Of a DNA stretch of 64,000 bases, positions 15,101 to 27,100 are shown piece by piece. The position numbers were made by a program, and so were the translations under genes. Source of the stretch: Ceratotherium simum simum (lineage: Eukaryota; Chordata; Mammalia; Perissodactyla; Rhinocerotidae); the NCBI RefSeq assembly GCF_000283155.1, contig NW_004454217.1:5892494-5956493 (forward strand), in the 5' to 3' direction. Positions within the stretch are counted from its first letter, which is position 1; each line of letters opens with the position of its first letter. The notes beneath the pieces were generated by a model that saw only the letters and a list, made by a program, of their open reading frames with translations, had not been told where the DNA came from and searched no databases.

Positions 15101-18100
15101 CCAGGCGTGCACCGACACACCACTTGGCAAGCCATGCTGTGGCGGCATCCCATATAAAGTGGAGGAAGATGGGCATGGATGTTAGCCCAGGGCCAGTCTT
15201 CCTCAGCAAAAAGAGAAGGATTGGCAGATGTTAGCTCAGGACCGATCTTCCTCACAAAAAAGAAATAAGGTATGTTCAATTTAGGGTTAAACTTCTAGAC
15301 TCAATTTTAAAAAAAACTTTAATTATATTGAACTGTAACATGTAAGGATCTGAATGAAACTATAATTCATAATTATGAGTTTAAGTCATAATTCCCTGAT
15401 TCCTAAAACTCTGTCATATGCACAAATCATAGAATTCCATTACTGAAATACTTTGTTAGGGTAGACTTAGGAAATAAGATGGCCCTTAACACATACTAAT
15501 TTTTTTTTAAAATAATGAAACTTTACATTTTCCTAAATGGTTTTGTTTGTTTTGTTTTGTTTTGTTTTGTTTTGTTGAGGAAGATTGGCCCTGAACTAAC
15601 ATCTGTTGCCAATCTTCCTCTTTTTGCTTGAGGAAGATTGTCACTGAGCTAACATCTGTGCCAATCTTTCTCTATTTTGTATGTGGGATGCTGCCACAGC
15701 ATGGCTTGATGACCGGTGTGTAGGTCTACACCCAGGATCTGAACCCACGAGTCCTGGGCCACAAAGCAGAGTGCACGAACTTATCCAATAGGCCACAGGG
15801 CCAGCCCAAAACTTTAAATTTTTGAAAAGCTAAAACCTACTACTTTAGTTTTACAAGGACTTACAAACTATAATTACTTATATATTTTCAATATCTGTAA
15901 GTTATTCATCGACATATTTTCTAAACCTTATTTTGCAAAATACTATAATACGTATATGTTCTTATCTCTCTTATGTTCAGTTGTATTATTCTTTGATTAT
16001 TTTTTTTTAAAGGCTAACTCTTAGGATGAAAAATTTAGATGAATTAGGAGTCTTGGTAGTTGTAGACCAAAAGTATCAAAACGTACAAGCAGTATTATCA
16101 AATTTCCAGTTACATAAATTATTTTCTCTTGTCTTCCCAGGAATATTTAAGGTTACTAAATGACATATCTTATGAGGACTGGAAGAGATAAAGTGTTTAG
16201 CTTATAATTTAAATAAATCATCAATAATAAAAACAACAATATACCATTTAAAAGAAACCTAAGAATTACAGATTCAAATGTAGAAGTTAACTATTATAAC
16301 CCCCATATAGTTGTTTACAGCAAAAGAATAATAAATAACCCAAAACTGAAATATTTCTTTCAAATAAATGTGTCATTCAGAATCACTGAAAACCCAGGTT
16401 CATAGCATTATGTGGTTATGGTAGTAAACACTGTACAGAGAAGTACTGAAAAAACCCTAGCTGAGAGACTACAATTCAATTTTCTTAAATATGAGTTTAT
16501 GCTGCTCAAGTCTTGATTTTCCTTTTTCAGAAAAGTCTAAATTGGTTGTGGTACAGAAAGGTCAGGCAGATCACTAGAGGCACATGTTACTACTTTATTA
16601 ACTCCAGTGCAGGCTAGATGACACCCCACAATTCCCCAAGCTCCTTGGCCTCGAGGGGTAAGTACCTTTTTAACTGATAAGGAAGAATCTTCCTAAGAAA
16701 ACATATGTAAGAGGTTAAATGCTCTGAAAAAGTTTTCAATTTCACAGTTGTCTCCTGGAAAAGAAAAACAATTTCAAGGTTAACAGTGTCATTTGACAAA
16801 GAAGAGCTCCTGCTTCCAGAAGTAAAACACAGAAGAAAATTACCAGGACAGTCACAGTATCCTCAGTAATACTTTCAAATAAATGAAGCATTCCTTCCTC
16901 AAGAGGGCGGACATAGGACGCATTTTCATGAAGGTATTGTGAGAACTAAATAGAAGGAAAGGAATTATGAGTTAAATCACAGGAAAATAACAAAAATCAA
17001 CACATTTGTAAATGGACTCACTAAATTATAAACCTAAATTCTTTTGGAAACATTTTTTGGGAAGTTTGGCTTTTACACAAAGATGCTCCCCACTAACAAT
17101 CCCAGGTCCTATCTCGAAGTCCCCATTCCACTGCAAAACCAGGAACTAGAAGAGAGGCGACATAGTCAACAACCAGGCATGGGAGGAAACGGGGAGGAGA
17201 TATTACATTACAAGCCAGCACCAACAGGCCTTCTTCCCTAAACATTTGCTTCTCCACAGGGGTCTCAGTTAAAAATAAAAATTTTGAAAATCGAAACTGT
17301 GTGTGACAGATTTTTGTGTTATATACCAAATTTTTTTCAGTTTTATTAAGATATAATAGATATACAGCACTATAAAAGTTTAGAGTGTACAGCATGATGA
17401 CTCGACATACATATATTGTGAAATGATTACCACAATAAGTTTAGTTAACATCCATCACCTCATGTAGTTACAAAAAAAATTTTCTTTTTCCTTGTGATGA
17501 GAACTTTTAGGATCTACTCTCCTAACAACTTTCAAATATACCATACAGCAGCATTAACTATATACAATGTTCAAGGTTAACAAATTCCAGAAATGTAATT
17601 ATCATCAAAATGAGGACACAAAAACTTTTTATAACTGTCACTGATACTTTAGTATTTACAAAGGACTAACTGAGTATGAAGAATAGATCCAGAAAAAGAT
17701 CCTAAAGGTATTTAGACAATTTAGAGGCAAAAAGTTAATTTTCACTAAATATGAATATCTCAATTATCTAAGTATTATATAATGGCCCAAACTGCGATTC
17801 TCAGTATAGAAATGTAACATCTCATTTTGCAGAAATGTGATTCAACTGGCCCTATTGCAAACTACACAAATATATGGCCCTGGGCAACTTACTTAACCTC
17901 TCTGGGCTTTGATCTTTAGAGCTGTAAAATAAGACGAACTCTAAGCTTACAGGTGTAAACACCTACTTTATGATTCTATGAACACATCTAAACACTCTGG
18001 TCATCTTTTAATAAATGGTTTCTGAATATCCTTAAATATTACAGATTTAGAAAAATCACATAGGGCCTTTCATAGGCCAAAACACCAAAGGTAAAATATT

Positions 18101-21100
18101 GAGAAATAAATGAACTCTTCAAAGTAATGAAGTGTTTCAGAGAAGTTAAGATTAACATAATTGATTCTCACCACGTGGCGATAATATGGCAACAAGCTAA
18201 AATAAAATTTCAGTAATGGACAAAGAACCATTATTGAGTAGAAAATATTTTTTGATATTATAGGAAGTGTAAAAGAAAATATAACTACATTAAAATGCTG
18301 CAGGACTGTTTTTTCTACCCAGGACTTCTGAACACTTTTTCCCACAGTGATATTAAAGAGCATTTCAAAGGCCCGAAGTTGAATTTTTACAAACTTCAAT
18401 AGATTTGTGGAGTGAGATCAAAAGTGACTGATAAAAACAAGCACCTACTGAGGGCTTCCTATGTGAAAGGCATAATGATGATGATGGATAAGAGCTACCT
18501 TCATTGAGCGCGTCCTGCATGCGGGCACTGCTCTTAGTGCTTTACACGTAGTATCTCATTTAATCCTCAAACATACCTGTGAGTACACATACCTGTGAGG
18601 TGGGTACTCTATCCCTCATTTTAAAAATAAGGAAACTGAAGCACAGAGAGGTGAAATAAATTGCTCAAGAGAACACAGAAAGTGGCAGAACTAGGCTGGG
18701 ACCCCAGAAGTCCGACTCAAGTCCTTTGTCATACTAATAGGCACTTACGAGATCTGTGGCCATAAACACTATTCAAACTCTGGAAATACTGCATGATGCA
18801 CAAAAACAAGTTGGGAAGAAGAATCAAGTAAGTAGGAAGAGAGACATGAGTCATTTCAGATTGCCACATTATGGGGCACTTTGAGCACACATCTATAGCA
18901 AGATCCCTTAATTTCCTCCCTGAGGGAGCCAGCCTTCAAGACGGCCCCAATGATCCCTGCCTCATGAAATTCTTGACTCTGTGTAGTACCCTTGCACATT
19001 GTTTCAGGGTTGGTTTGTGTGACCAATACAATACAGTAGAAATGATTGTATGTGACTACTCAGGCTAAGTCATAACAGGCATTGTGGCTTCCTCTTTGCT
19101 CTCTGTTGAATCACTGGCTCCGGGGGAAGTTAACTGCTGTGTCTTGAAGACACTCAAGCAGGCCTATGGCAAGGTGCAGGCAACGAGAAACTGAGGCTTC
19201 CAGCCAACAAGCAGCACTAGCTCACCAGGCATGAGAGTGAGCTGCCTTGGAAACCCCAGTCAAGTCTTCAGATGAATGCAGCCTCGGCTGACATCTTGAC
19301 TGAAACCTTATGAGAGACCATGAGCCAGAAGCCCCTAGCTAATTTTCTCCTGAATTCCTGACCCACAGAAACTGTGTGAGATAATACAATTTTGGTGTTT
19401 AACCTACTACTAAGTTTTAGAGTAATTTATTACAGAGCAATACATAACCAATACACTCACTAATATTTACTTTATCCTTTTCAGTTAAATGTGCTTTTGC
19501 AAGCTACCTAAAATTCTTTTAACTAGCTGGGGAGAAAAAAGGAGGAAGGAGCAAAATTTGCCCAGCCCCAAAAGAGCACATGGACTGAAGGAAGTGACAC
19601 TTAACCCCCTTCTTATTCTTTGTCTAAACCTCACAAACCCTGAAAATGCCCTCGAAGCTCAACTGAATAAGCAGTTTCACTCCCACTCCACACCCCAGCA
19701 GGAAGGAAAAAGGTCTACTACACAGATTTTTTGCTTATAACATAACCAATGATAAAAGTGACACAGTGAGTACAAACAGAAAGGGAGAAAAATGACGGCA
19801 AATTAACCTTTCCAACAATAACATGGCACTTTTCATTATGCTGCACCCTGGTCAAAAAGCTACAGAAAACCTCAATCCTATATACAAAGTGCAGGTCTGT
19901 GCCTTGGCCTGCCCCAGGGGCCCTCCACAGCCTGGAGCCATTTTTCCTCTTTTCATCCCTACCTCCCATTCCTGCCCTTTGAAGGCTTCCCACTCGACCA
20001 AAACACTCGGCTCACTGTCCCCACCCCAACCCCTGCCACCCCCGAACACACACTCTCTACGCTTTCCTGCTCTGTGATTTTGCTCATGTCTTTCCCTCTT
20101 CTGAGGGGAAAAATCACCTATCCTGCTTCTCTCCTCCTATTCAAGTTTTGCTCCTTTTTCAAAGCCCATTCAAATCCCCAAAGAATCCTCCCCCGACACT
20201 ACCACCGACAGTAGTCTCCCTTCCTTGATGACCTCACATTGCTTACTGACCAAACCACTCACTCACACTAAGGTCTTTTAACAACTCCCCTAGTGTTTAA
20301 TTTCTTAAGAATCTCCACGTTTGCCATATTTTATCTTCAGGGTAAAGACTGTGACTTATAGTTTTTTTTTCCATGTCCTCCACAGTACTTGGCTGATGCA
20401 CAGAAAGCAGTCTGAAAATAAATGTCTCCCTACTTGTTCAGGGCAACGAAAGGTATCCTGAGTTAAATTTACCTTCTGATTCAAAGGGGATATAGTGTCA
20501 ATGGCAGAATCAACAGGAAAAATCTGAATCCTCTGTTCCGTATAGGTGTGAAAGTTCAGAAGAGCCGTCACAAGATCCTGAACCAAAGCCAGGGCCTGCC
20601 CAGCAACGTCCCGCATCTTCAGCTTCAAAATGACAGGCATACAAGTTCAAGTCAACTATCAAACTGTTATTCTCAAACAACATTATTAGGTCTGCATTTG
20701 GAGAAAACATTTGAATTCTGGTACAAGTATTCCTTAATTTAAATTCATTTGCTCCCCCACTTGGATTTTAATATTCCCATCTCAGTAAATTAGAAAGCCG
20801 CCAGTGTTGGCGAATACAACTCCTCCACTTAACCTAGACCATTTAAATGCAGGTCCACCAGCCCAGAAGAAAGGTGAGGCTCACGAAATTAGTGCACCCC
20901 ATAATTTAGTTCTAATGTTATCAGAAGAGAGAGAGAAAGAAAATCTATATTACTTACGAATTCAATAAACAGCAAGTTATACAATTTTTTAAAAATGTAT
21001 GAGCAAGTCAAGCAAAAGTTAAACACAACGGTTTGGTGCACTAAACAGAGGCCCAAACAACAAATTCTGGTTTCTGAAAAGTTTGACATGCACATCGCTA

Positions 21101-24100
21101 AAAATAAAAACATGTACTTCATCTTTACCTGATGTCTCCTATTGTGGAGTGGAACATTCAGAGCGTTATACTGACTATATTCTACAAAACAAAAACGGAT
21201 GTACATTAAGTTTCTCATTTTACATTTACAGAAAAACAGCTTAACTGCAAAATAATGCTGCAAAATTAGCTTTACATAAGAATTTAAAATGATCAAAGCT
21301 ACAATCACAGTACAGGAGAATAAGTGAATTTACATAGAATCAGTTATTTTTCAAAGTAATATTTCTAATTATTTTTACCTTCAGGAACCAAAAACAAACA
21401 ATCAAACCCTGAGTTTGCTTCTAAGAAATCATTTCAAAAACTTCTTTGGGGCCCATCAAGATTACTTAGAAAGGCTCATGATGTTCTTGCTATCTTCAGT
21501 CATTCCCCCTTCTAAAATAACCCTGTACACAGCTGCCACACTAATCCAAAAATACCACTGTTTTCATGACACCACAATATTTGAAAATCTATCCCTGTCT
21601 GCTACTGCTGACCCCAACGACTCAATCCTAACTTTTCTGGGTTGGTTTCCATACCTTTCTCACAGTCCTCTCGTCTCCGCTAGGATCCGGTTATCAACCT
21701 CTGATTGCTTCCCAACACCTGGCCTCACAATTCTTTGACTTCCGCATTTTAATAACCTTCATCTCTGCACACCACTTCAGCCACTCAAACCTTCCCTCCA
21801 CTGCCTTGGTCAGAAAGACCCCATTGCCAAAATCTGATTCAGAAAGTCCCTATGCCATTCTCATCCAATTCTCTCATGTCCCCATTTCTATTACATCAGC
21901 TTGGTCTCCCATCCATCAACGTCTCTCTATTCTCCTCTCAGCCCGCGTTGAACCATGCTTGTTTTCCTTCCCAGCCTGGTCCATCATTTTCAACAATGCT
22001 CTTGCTAACCCAAAACTAGATCAGGGTCCACAATATATTCTACCTAACTTACAGGGGGCTTCAACGCTACTCAGCAATCCATGATTTCATTGCTGGGTCC
22101 CTATCACACTTCCCATAACATCTACTCCAAACCTTTTCCATTTTAAGCTCCTAATACCATTCCTCATTGCCTCCCCTGCCTCATGGATGGGTTGGCCTCC
22201 CCCTACAATGCCAAGAAGACCAGAGCCAAAGCACAAGGGGTTCTTACACTCTCCACCCTCCATCTCAGAGTCTATGGCTTCACATATCCTTCCCTCAGCT
22301 AAGCTTCCTCCTGGGCCCCTACTAATAGCTCCTTCTGACTCCTGCAGGGCCTGGTCCCTCGATCACCCCCTCCTTGTTACACCTTCAAAATTACCTCATT
22401 ACAAAAAAAGCATTTGTTGCAGCTTCTTGAACTCTATCTCCACAGTGACTTCTTCCCCTTTACTTATCTCACACTTAATTCTCTGCCCTCACTCGTCCCC
22501 TGCGCAAACAACCTTTTCTTTTACTCTGCTGGAGTGTTGAGCTCTCATCCTTTCTCATCTCCTTCATTCTCACTGCTCAAAAAACAGCATGTCTCTGCCT
22601 GTTTCCTCAGCATCCACTCACCTCTAACTCTTATGCTAGCAATCTGGTGTCCACCTCTACCCTGCATGGAAGCACTTCTCTGAGAGGTCACTAGTCCTCT
22701 AGAAGTCACCAAATCCAGTCACCAAACCCAGTTGCCTTTACTGTCATCACTCTCTCTGACCTCTCCACAGTAATGCACAGAACTGACCAGCAACACCAGG
22801 CTGAACACTCCCTTCCCTGGCTTCTCTCTCACCCTATTTCCCCAACTCCTCTCTATCTCAGCCCCTCCCCTTCCTGATCACTGCGATGGAGAACTCTCCA
22901 AGGACCCTGCACAGGCCTCTCTGCACTTTGTACCCCTCATTCCCACCACTCCCAACAGGTGGGCTCATCCATCCCCAGAGAGTCAATGTCAGTTTCCCTC
23001 TGGAGGTCTAGGCTTTTATTTATAAATGCATACACCAATAGGTAAATAGATACACACCAATCTATCTGTCAGAATATTAAACAACAACAAAGGTAACCTC
23101 ACCATTTTTCCTATAAACCTGTTCCTCATCTGCTTCTTTGGTTTCTGTCAACTGCACCACATCTTTCCAGCACACTGCCTCCTCCCTCTCCCTCGCCCTC
23201 CCTCTCTTGCCTCCTTGCATCTCCCTGACAACTCAGGCTCAAGGCTCCATAATAGCACACCAGGATTGTCATCACAATAGTTTCAGCACCCCTTCCCTAT
23301 TCCAGGGTAGTCTACATTCTTGCCAGATTAACTTTGTGAGTACACAAATCTCATCATGACATTCCCTGGACCAAAAGCTTCTCCAACAACCCTACTGCCT
23401 TGTGAATTAAATTTCAAGTCCTTTTCCCAGAACTCTAGGGTCCAGTCCTACCCTCCCTTTCATAACTTACCTATCATTGACCTCTACCTTCCACCCACTC
23501 TAGCCTCCTGTCATACTTAACTAATGACTACTTGTCAGGCCACAACAGCATCTTTTCTACTACCTACCACACTCCACACAATTCCCTGGCTCGCTCTCCC
23601 TCATCTCTGCCCAATAAAACCTATTCACACATCCAGGCCCAGCTTAAAGCACACTTCTTCCAAAAGGCTTCCCCAAACAACCCTACCAACAGTAATCTGT
23701 CCTGCCTCTGAAACCCCACGAGGTTCTTTATGGAACAGTTTAGCTTATATTTTAGATATTTCTATATATTATCTCTCCTCTACTGGACTATAAATTCCTT
23801 AAGGGTAGACATTTTTGTCATGAATTTTTGCATCCCCTACGCTCCCTACCCATCTGGATACTCAGCAAATGATCTCTAAATATTTTGGAACTAAAAGAAG
23901 TAAGTCAGCCCTGGTGGTCTAGTGGTTAAGATTTGGCACTCTCACCACCGCAGCTCGGGTTCGTTTCCTGGTCAGGGAACCACACCACCTGTCTGTCAGT
24001 TGTCATACTGTGGTGGCCGCATGTTGCTGTGATACTGAAAGCTATGCCACTAGTACTGCAAATACCATCAGGGTCACCCATGGTGGACAGGTTTCAGCAG

Positions 24101-27100
24101 AGCTCCCAGACTAAACAGACTAGGAAGAAGGATGTGGCCACCCACTTCTGAAAAAATCAGCCATGAAAACCCTATGAATAGCAGTGGAGCACTGACTGAT
24201 ACAATGCTGGAAGGTGAGAAGATGGTGCAAAAAGGCCAGGCAAGGGTCGGTAGGAGTCGGAATCAACTCCATGGCACTAACAACAACAAAGAAGTAACCC
24301 ACATTGACATGCTAAAGATCTAAAGCAGGGTGACAACTAGTATTGGAAAAGGAAGCATAAATCCAAAAGAGAATCAGAAGGAAGTTATTAGAACCTGATG
24401 ACTAATTGATACAAGGATTAAAGGGAAAATGAAATGCCAAAGTTTCAAGTCTCGTGGATCAAAGTATGCTCGTGCTATTTACATTATGTAGAAACCAGAA
24501 ACAGGTGTTTGTTTTCAGAGGAATTGAGGTTTTTGATATAATAATGACACATGCTGATTTTACTGTTAGATCAAACTGCTGTTTTTCTTTGGTGCCTTTT
24601 CTTTCCTCTTTTTTAGGTCTTCCCTAAGAAAAATTTAGGAGAAGTAAAAAATTCATTTCAATCATGATTGTAAAAAAAGAAATGCGTACTTATGTGAATG
24701 TGAGTTTCAATACTTTCTTTATTTTCAAGGTTTTGATTTAATTCTTGTCTAAATGTTACAAAATTGGCACCTATTATACATCTAAGTTGATTTTTTTTTA
24801 AGTTCTTTTTGTTGTTCTTAGCTGTGTAAATTACCAGACCATTCGCAGAGTGAACAGGAAGCAGGACTTATCCCAGTCAGCTCCCCAACTATCACTGGGG
24901 ATTGTCCAAGCGCTCCCAGGCTGAGAAGATCCACTTCCCACTTCCCCCGCCCCACCATGAACAACAACTTTTCTTGTACAAGTTTTCAGGTACTTTATGT
25001 GCAGGTTGGTTTTTACCTTGGGGTATGCTAAATATGTGCAATTTAAAAAATGTGGATTTGGGCTTCTTCCAAGAATGCTGGCTTTGGAGTAGTTACCTCA
25101 CAATTTAAAATCTCCCTATGAAATATGAGGGCCAAAGCTGATCAAAAGAACAAAAAGAAAGCAACCCTCTGTTGGACCAATGAAGTTTTTTTGCCAAATA
25201 GATTAGAAATTATTTTAATTAGTTAGCTACTACAGAGAGGTTCAAAGTTGCGAATAATAGAAAACCATACATAATACCTACTTGTATCATTAAAAGGTAC
25301 TTTTTCATTGATGATTGATAAGGATTCCTCTAATCTACCTGACAAATCTTCATGAAGATTCTTTAACTGTAATTGACTGAAAGAAAAAAATACAAAACCA
25401 CATTACCACCAGACAGTGGATCCTCATCTGCTTGTTACCTCAACAGCTGGTATCAGGCTTTCAGAGAACTGTGCCTGACATCTGGGATACTCTTGGTGGT
25501 AGAGAGTAGTTAAATGATGAGGATAAGAAAAATACTTGCCTCGATTCAAAAGCCCCTGAGACTTCTGTTGAATGATGTTCGAGTTTGAAAGAATTTATCA
25601 CAGTCCCAGTATCTTTTATTTCCCCAAGCTCAAAGTAATCTTCAAGCCATTTCAAAATCATAAATTTTTTCTTTACGACACATAAATGTTTGTTCACATA
25701 TTACAGTATTTTAAGTATATCAGATTTTTCTTCCCTCAAGCTCAAAATCTGACAAATTTTCTGGTTTTGATTCAATTATGAGCATAGGTACACATCTAAA
25801 CCATGAATGTAATTCTACCCATACAACTAAATTGAAATAAGAAATTCACTTGATTGATCCTATTAAAACCTAAACTATTATATCATGTATCAAATAAAAG
25901 GTGGAATATGCTTTTACCAGCCATCGATAAGTAATATTTTAATTTATCTCCAAATTAGATCACATAACCTCATTTTAATCAAAACGTATAATTAAAAGGT
26001 TGGCACAGTGATGATTAGTCAGTTTTCCTGCCTGGGACTATCAGAAGGCCCTCTCTTTAGTGTAGTCTGAAACAGCAAGTACCCTATCCTCAGTACAAAG
26101 CCCCAGGACGCTATCTGCCACAGCCCAAAACACGTGCAGGCTGGGGACTAATGCACAAGCCGCTCTACCAAGAAGGCACAAGGCCCCAGAGATAACAGGA
26201 CCCTGAAGATTACCTACTCCTATCTCATTTCACGTGTGAGAAAATTAAGACAGAGGAGCTGCTAAACCAAAACTCAGGTCTTCTGATTCTTACTTCAGGG
26301 CCCCTTGGAACTCACGTTTCACATACCATTCTTCTGTTCGAAGCCGACATTCCTTGGCCTCCTTTTCTAGAGTCTGAGATTTTACCTGAAGTTTAGAAGA
26401 AAAAGAAAAGCAGATGGCGCAGGCTACAGATGACAGCATGCTCAGGAGACACTGCAGGCAACAGTCTCACCTTGAAGGACTAACTCTGTGTACTATCAAG
26501 TGCTCGGAAGGTTTACAAAAGTCTGGACTATCTCCTAACATGCTCTCACCAACAGTGGGGCTTACTTCTAGTTTGGCCTTGTCGTTCTGCAGCTTCTCGA
26601 TGGTTTCCATGTACTTCCGCGTCAGGCCGTCGACCACGGCCTGGTGCTGGGATGCCTCCATCTCCAGAGTGGCCAGCCGACTCCTCAGCTCTGCTTCCAC
26701 ATGCTTGTGCTGCTCATCAGCTTCAAAAAACTGAAAGAAAAGATCATTTCCTCTTCTCACAATGTCCTAATATATACAAATGAAGAGAAAAACAACAGCG
26801 GTGACTATTCATTGAGCAACTTCCATATGGTTCCATATGCTCACTATGCAAAACCTACATGGGCCTGATCTCACTGAATCCTCACAGTACGTCAGAGGTA
26901 GTGCTATTGCTATCCCTCCTTTACAGAAGGGGAAACCGAAGCTTAAAGGGGCTACATAACTTGTCAAATGTCTCACAGCCAAAATATAATAGAAATGAGA
27001 TTTGACCACAGGAGATCGACTCCAAAGCCCACACCTCCTTCCTCTCAGTCTCATGAATTTCTATTTCAATTTCTGGCACACAGAGAATTCAACTGACCAG

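Larger units (their letters stand above)
13847..16665 (-). other. PPP1R21 intron 11
   Basis: 2819 bases with three ERE SINEs (14102, 15026, 15577). The stretches 14330-15010 and 15810-16660 are A+T rich and show no element or exon I can name. Confidence 0.6.
16946..20472 (-). other. PPP1R21 intron 9
   Basis: 3527 bases with an old L1 fragment, two MIR pieces, a MaLR-type LTR and an L2 fragment, each listed. The part 16946-17330 and short gaps between elements show nothing identifiable. Confidence 0.6.
21182..25281 (-). other. PPP1R21 intron 7
   Basis: 4100 bases. The middle (about 21600-23880) is a C+T-rich run in which the + strand carries several short open frames and is at least partly L2. 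A composite tRNA-Glu SINE follows at 23904. 24300-25281 shows nothing identifiable. Confidence 0.6.

Noticed and set aside
20889..21308. 139-codon minus-strand open frame over exon 8
   Set aside because: Only the [16 protein letters not shown] part is real; the rest is intron read through both splice sites.
23909..23979. tRNA-Glu gene
   Set aside because: It is joined to a SINE body, has its own target duplication and carries substitutions in the stems; a second copy with the same body lies at 27244. It is a SINE head, not a tRNA gene.
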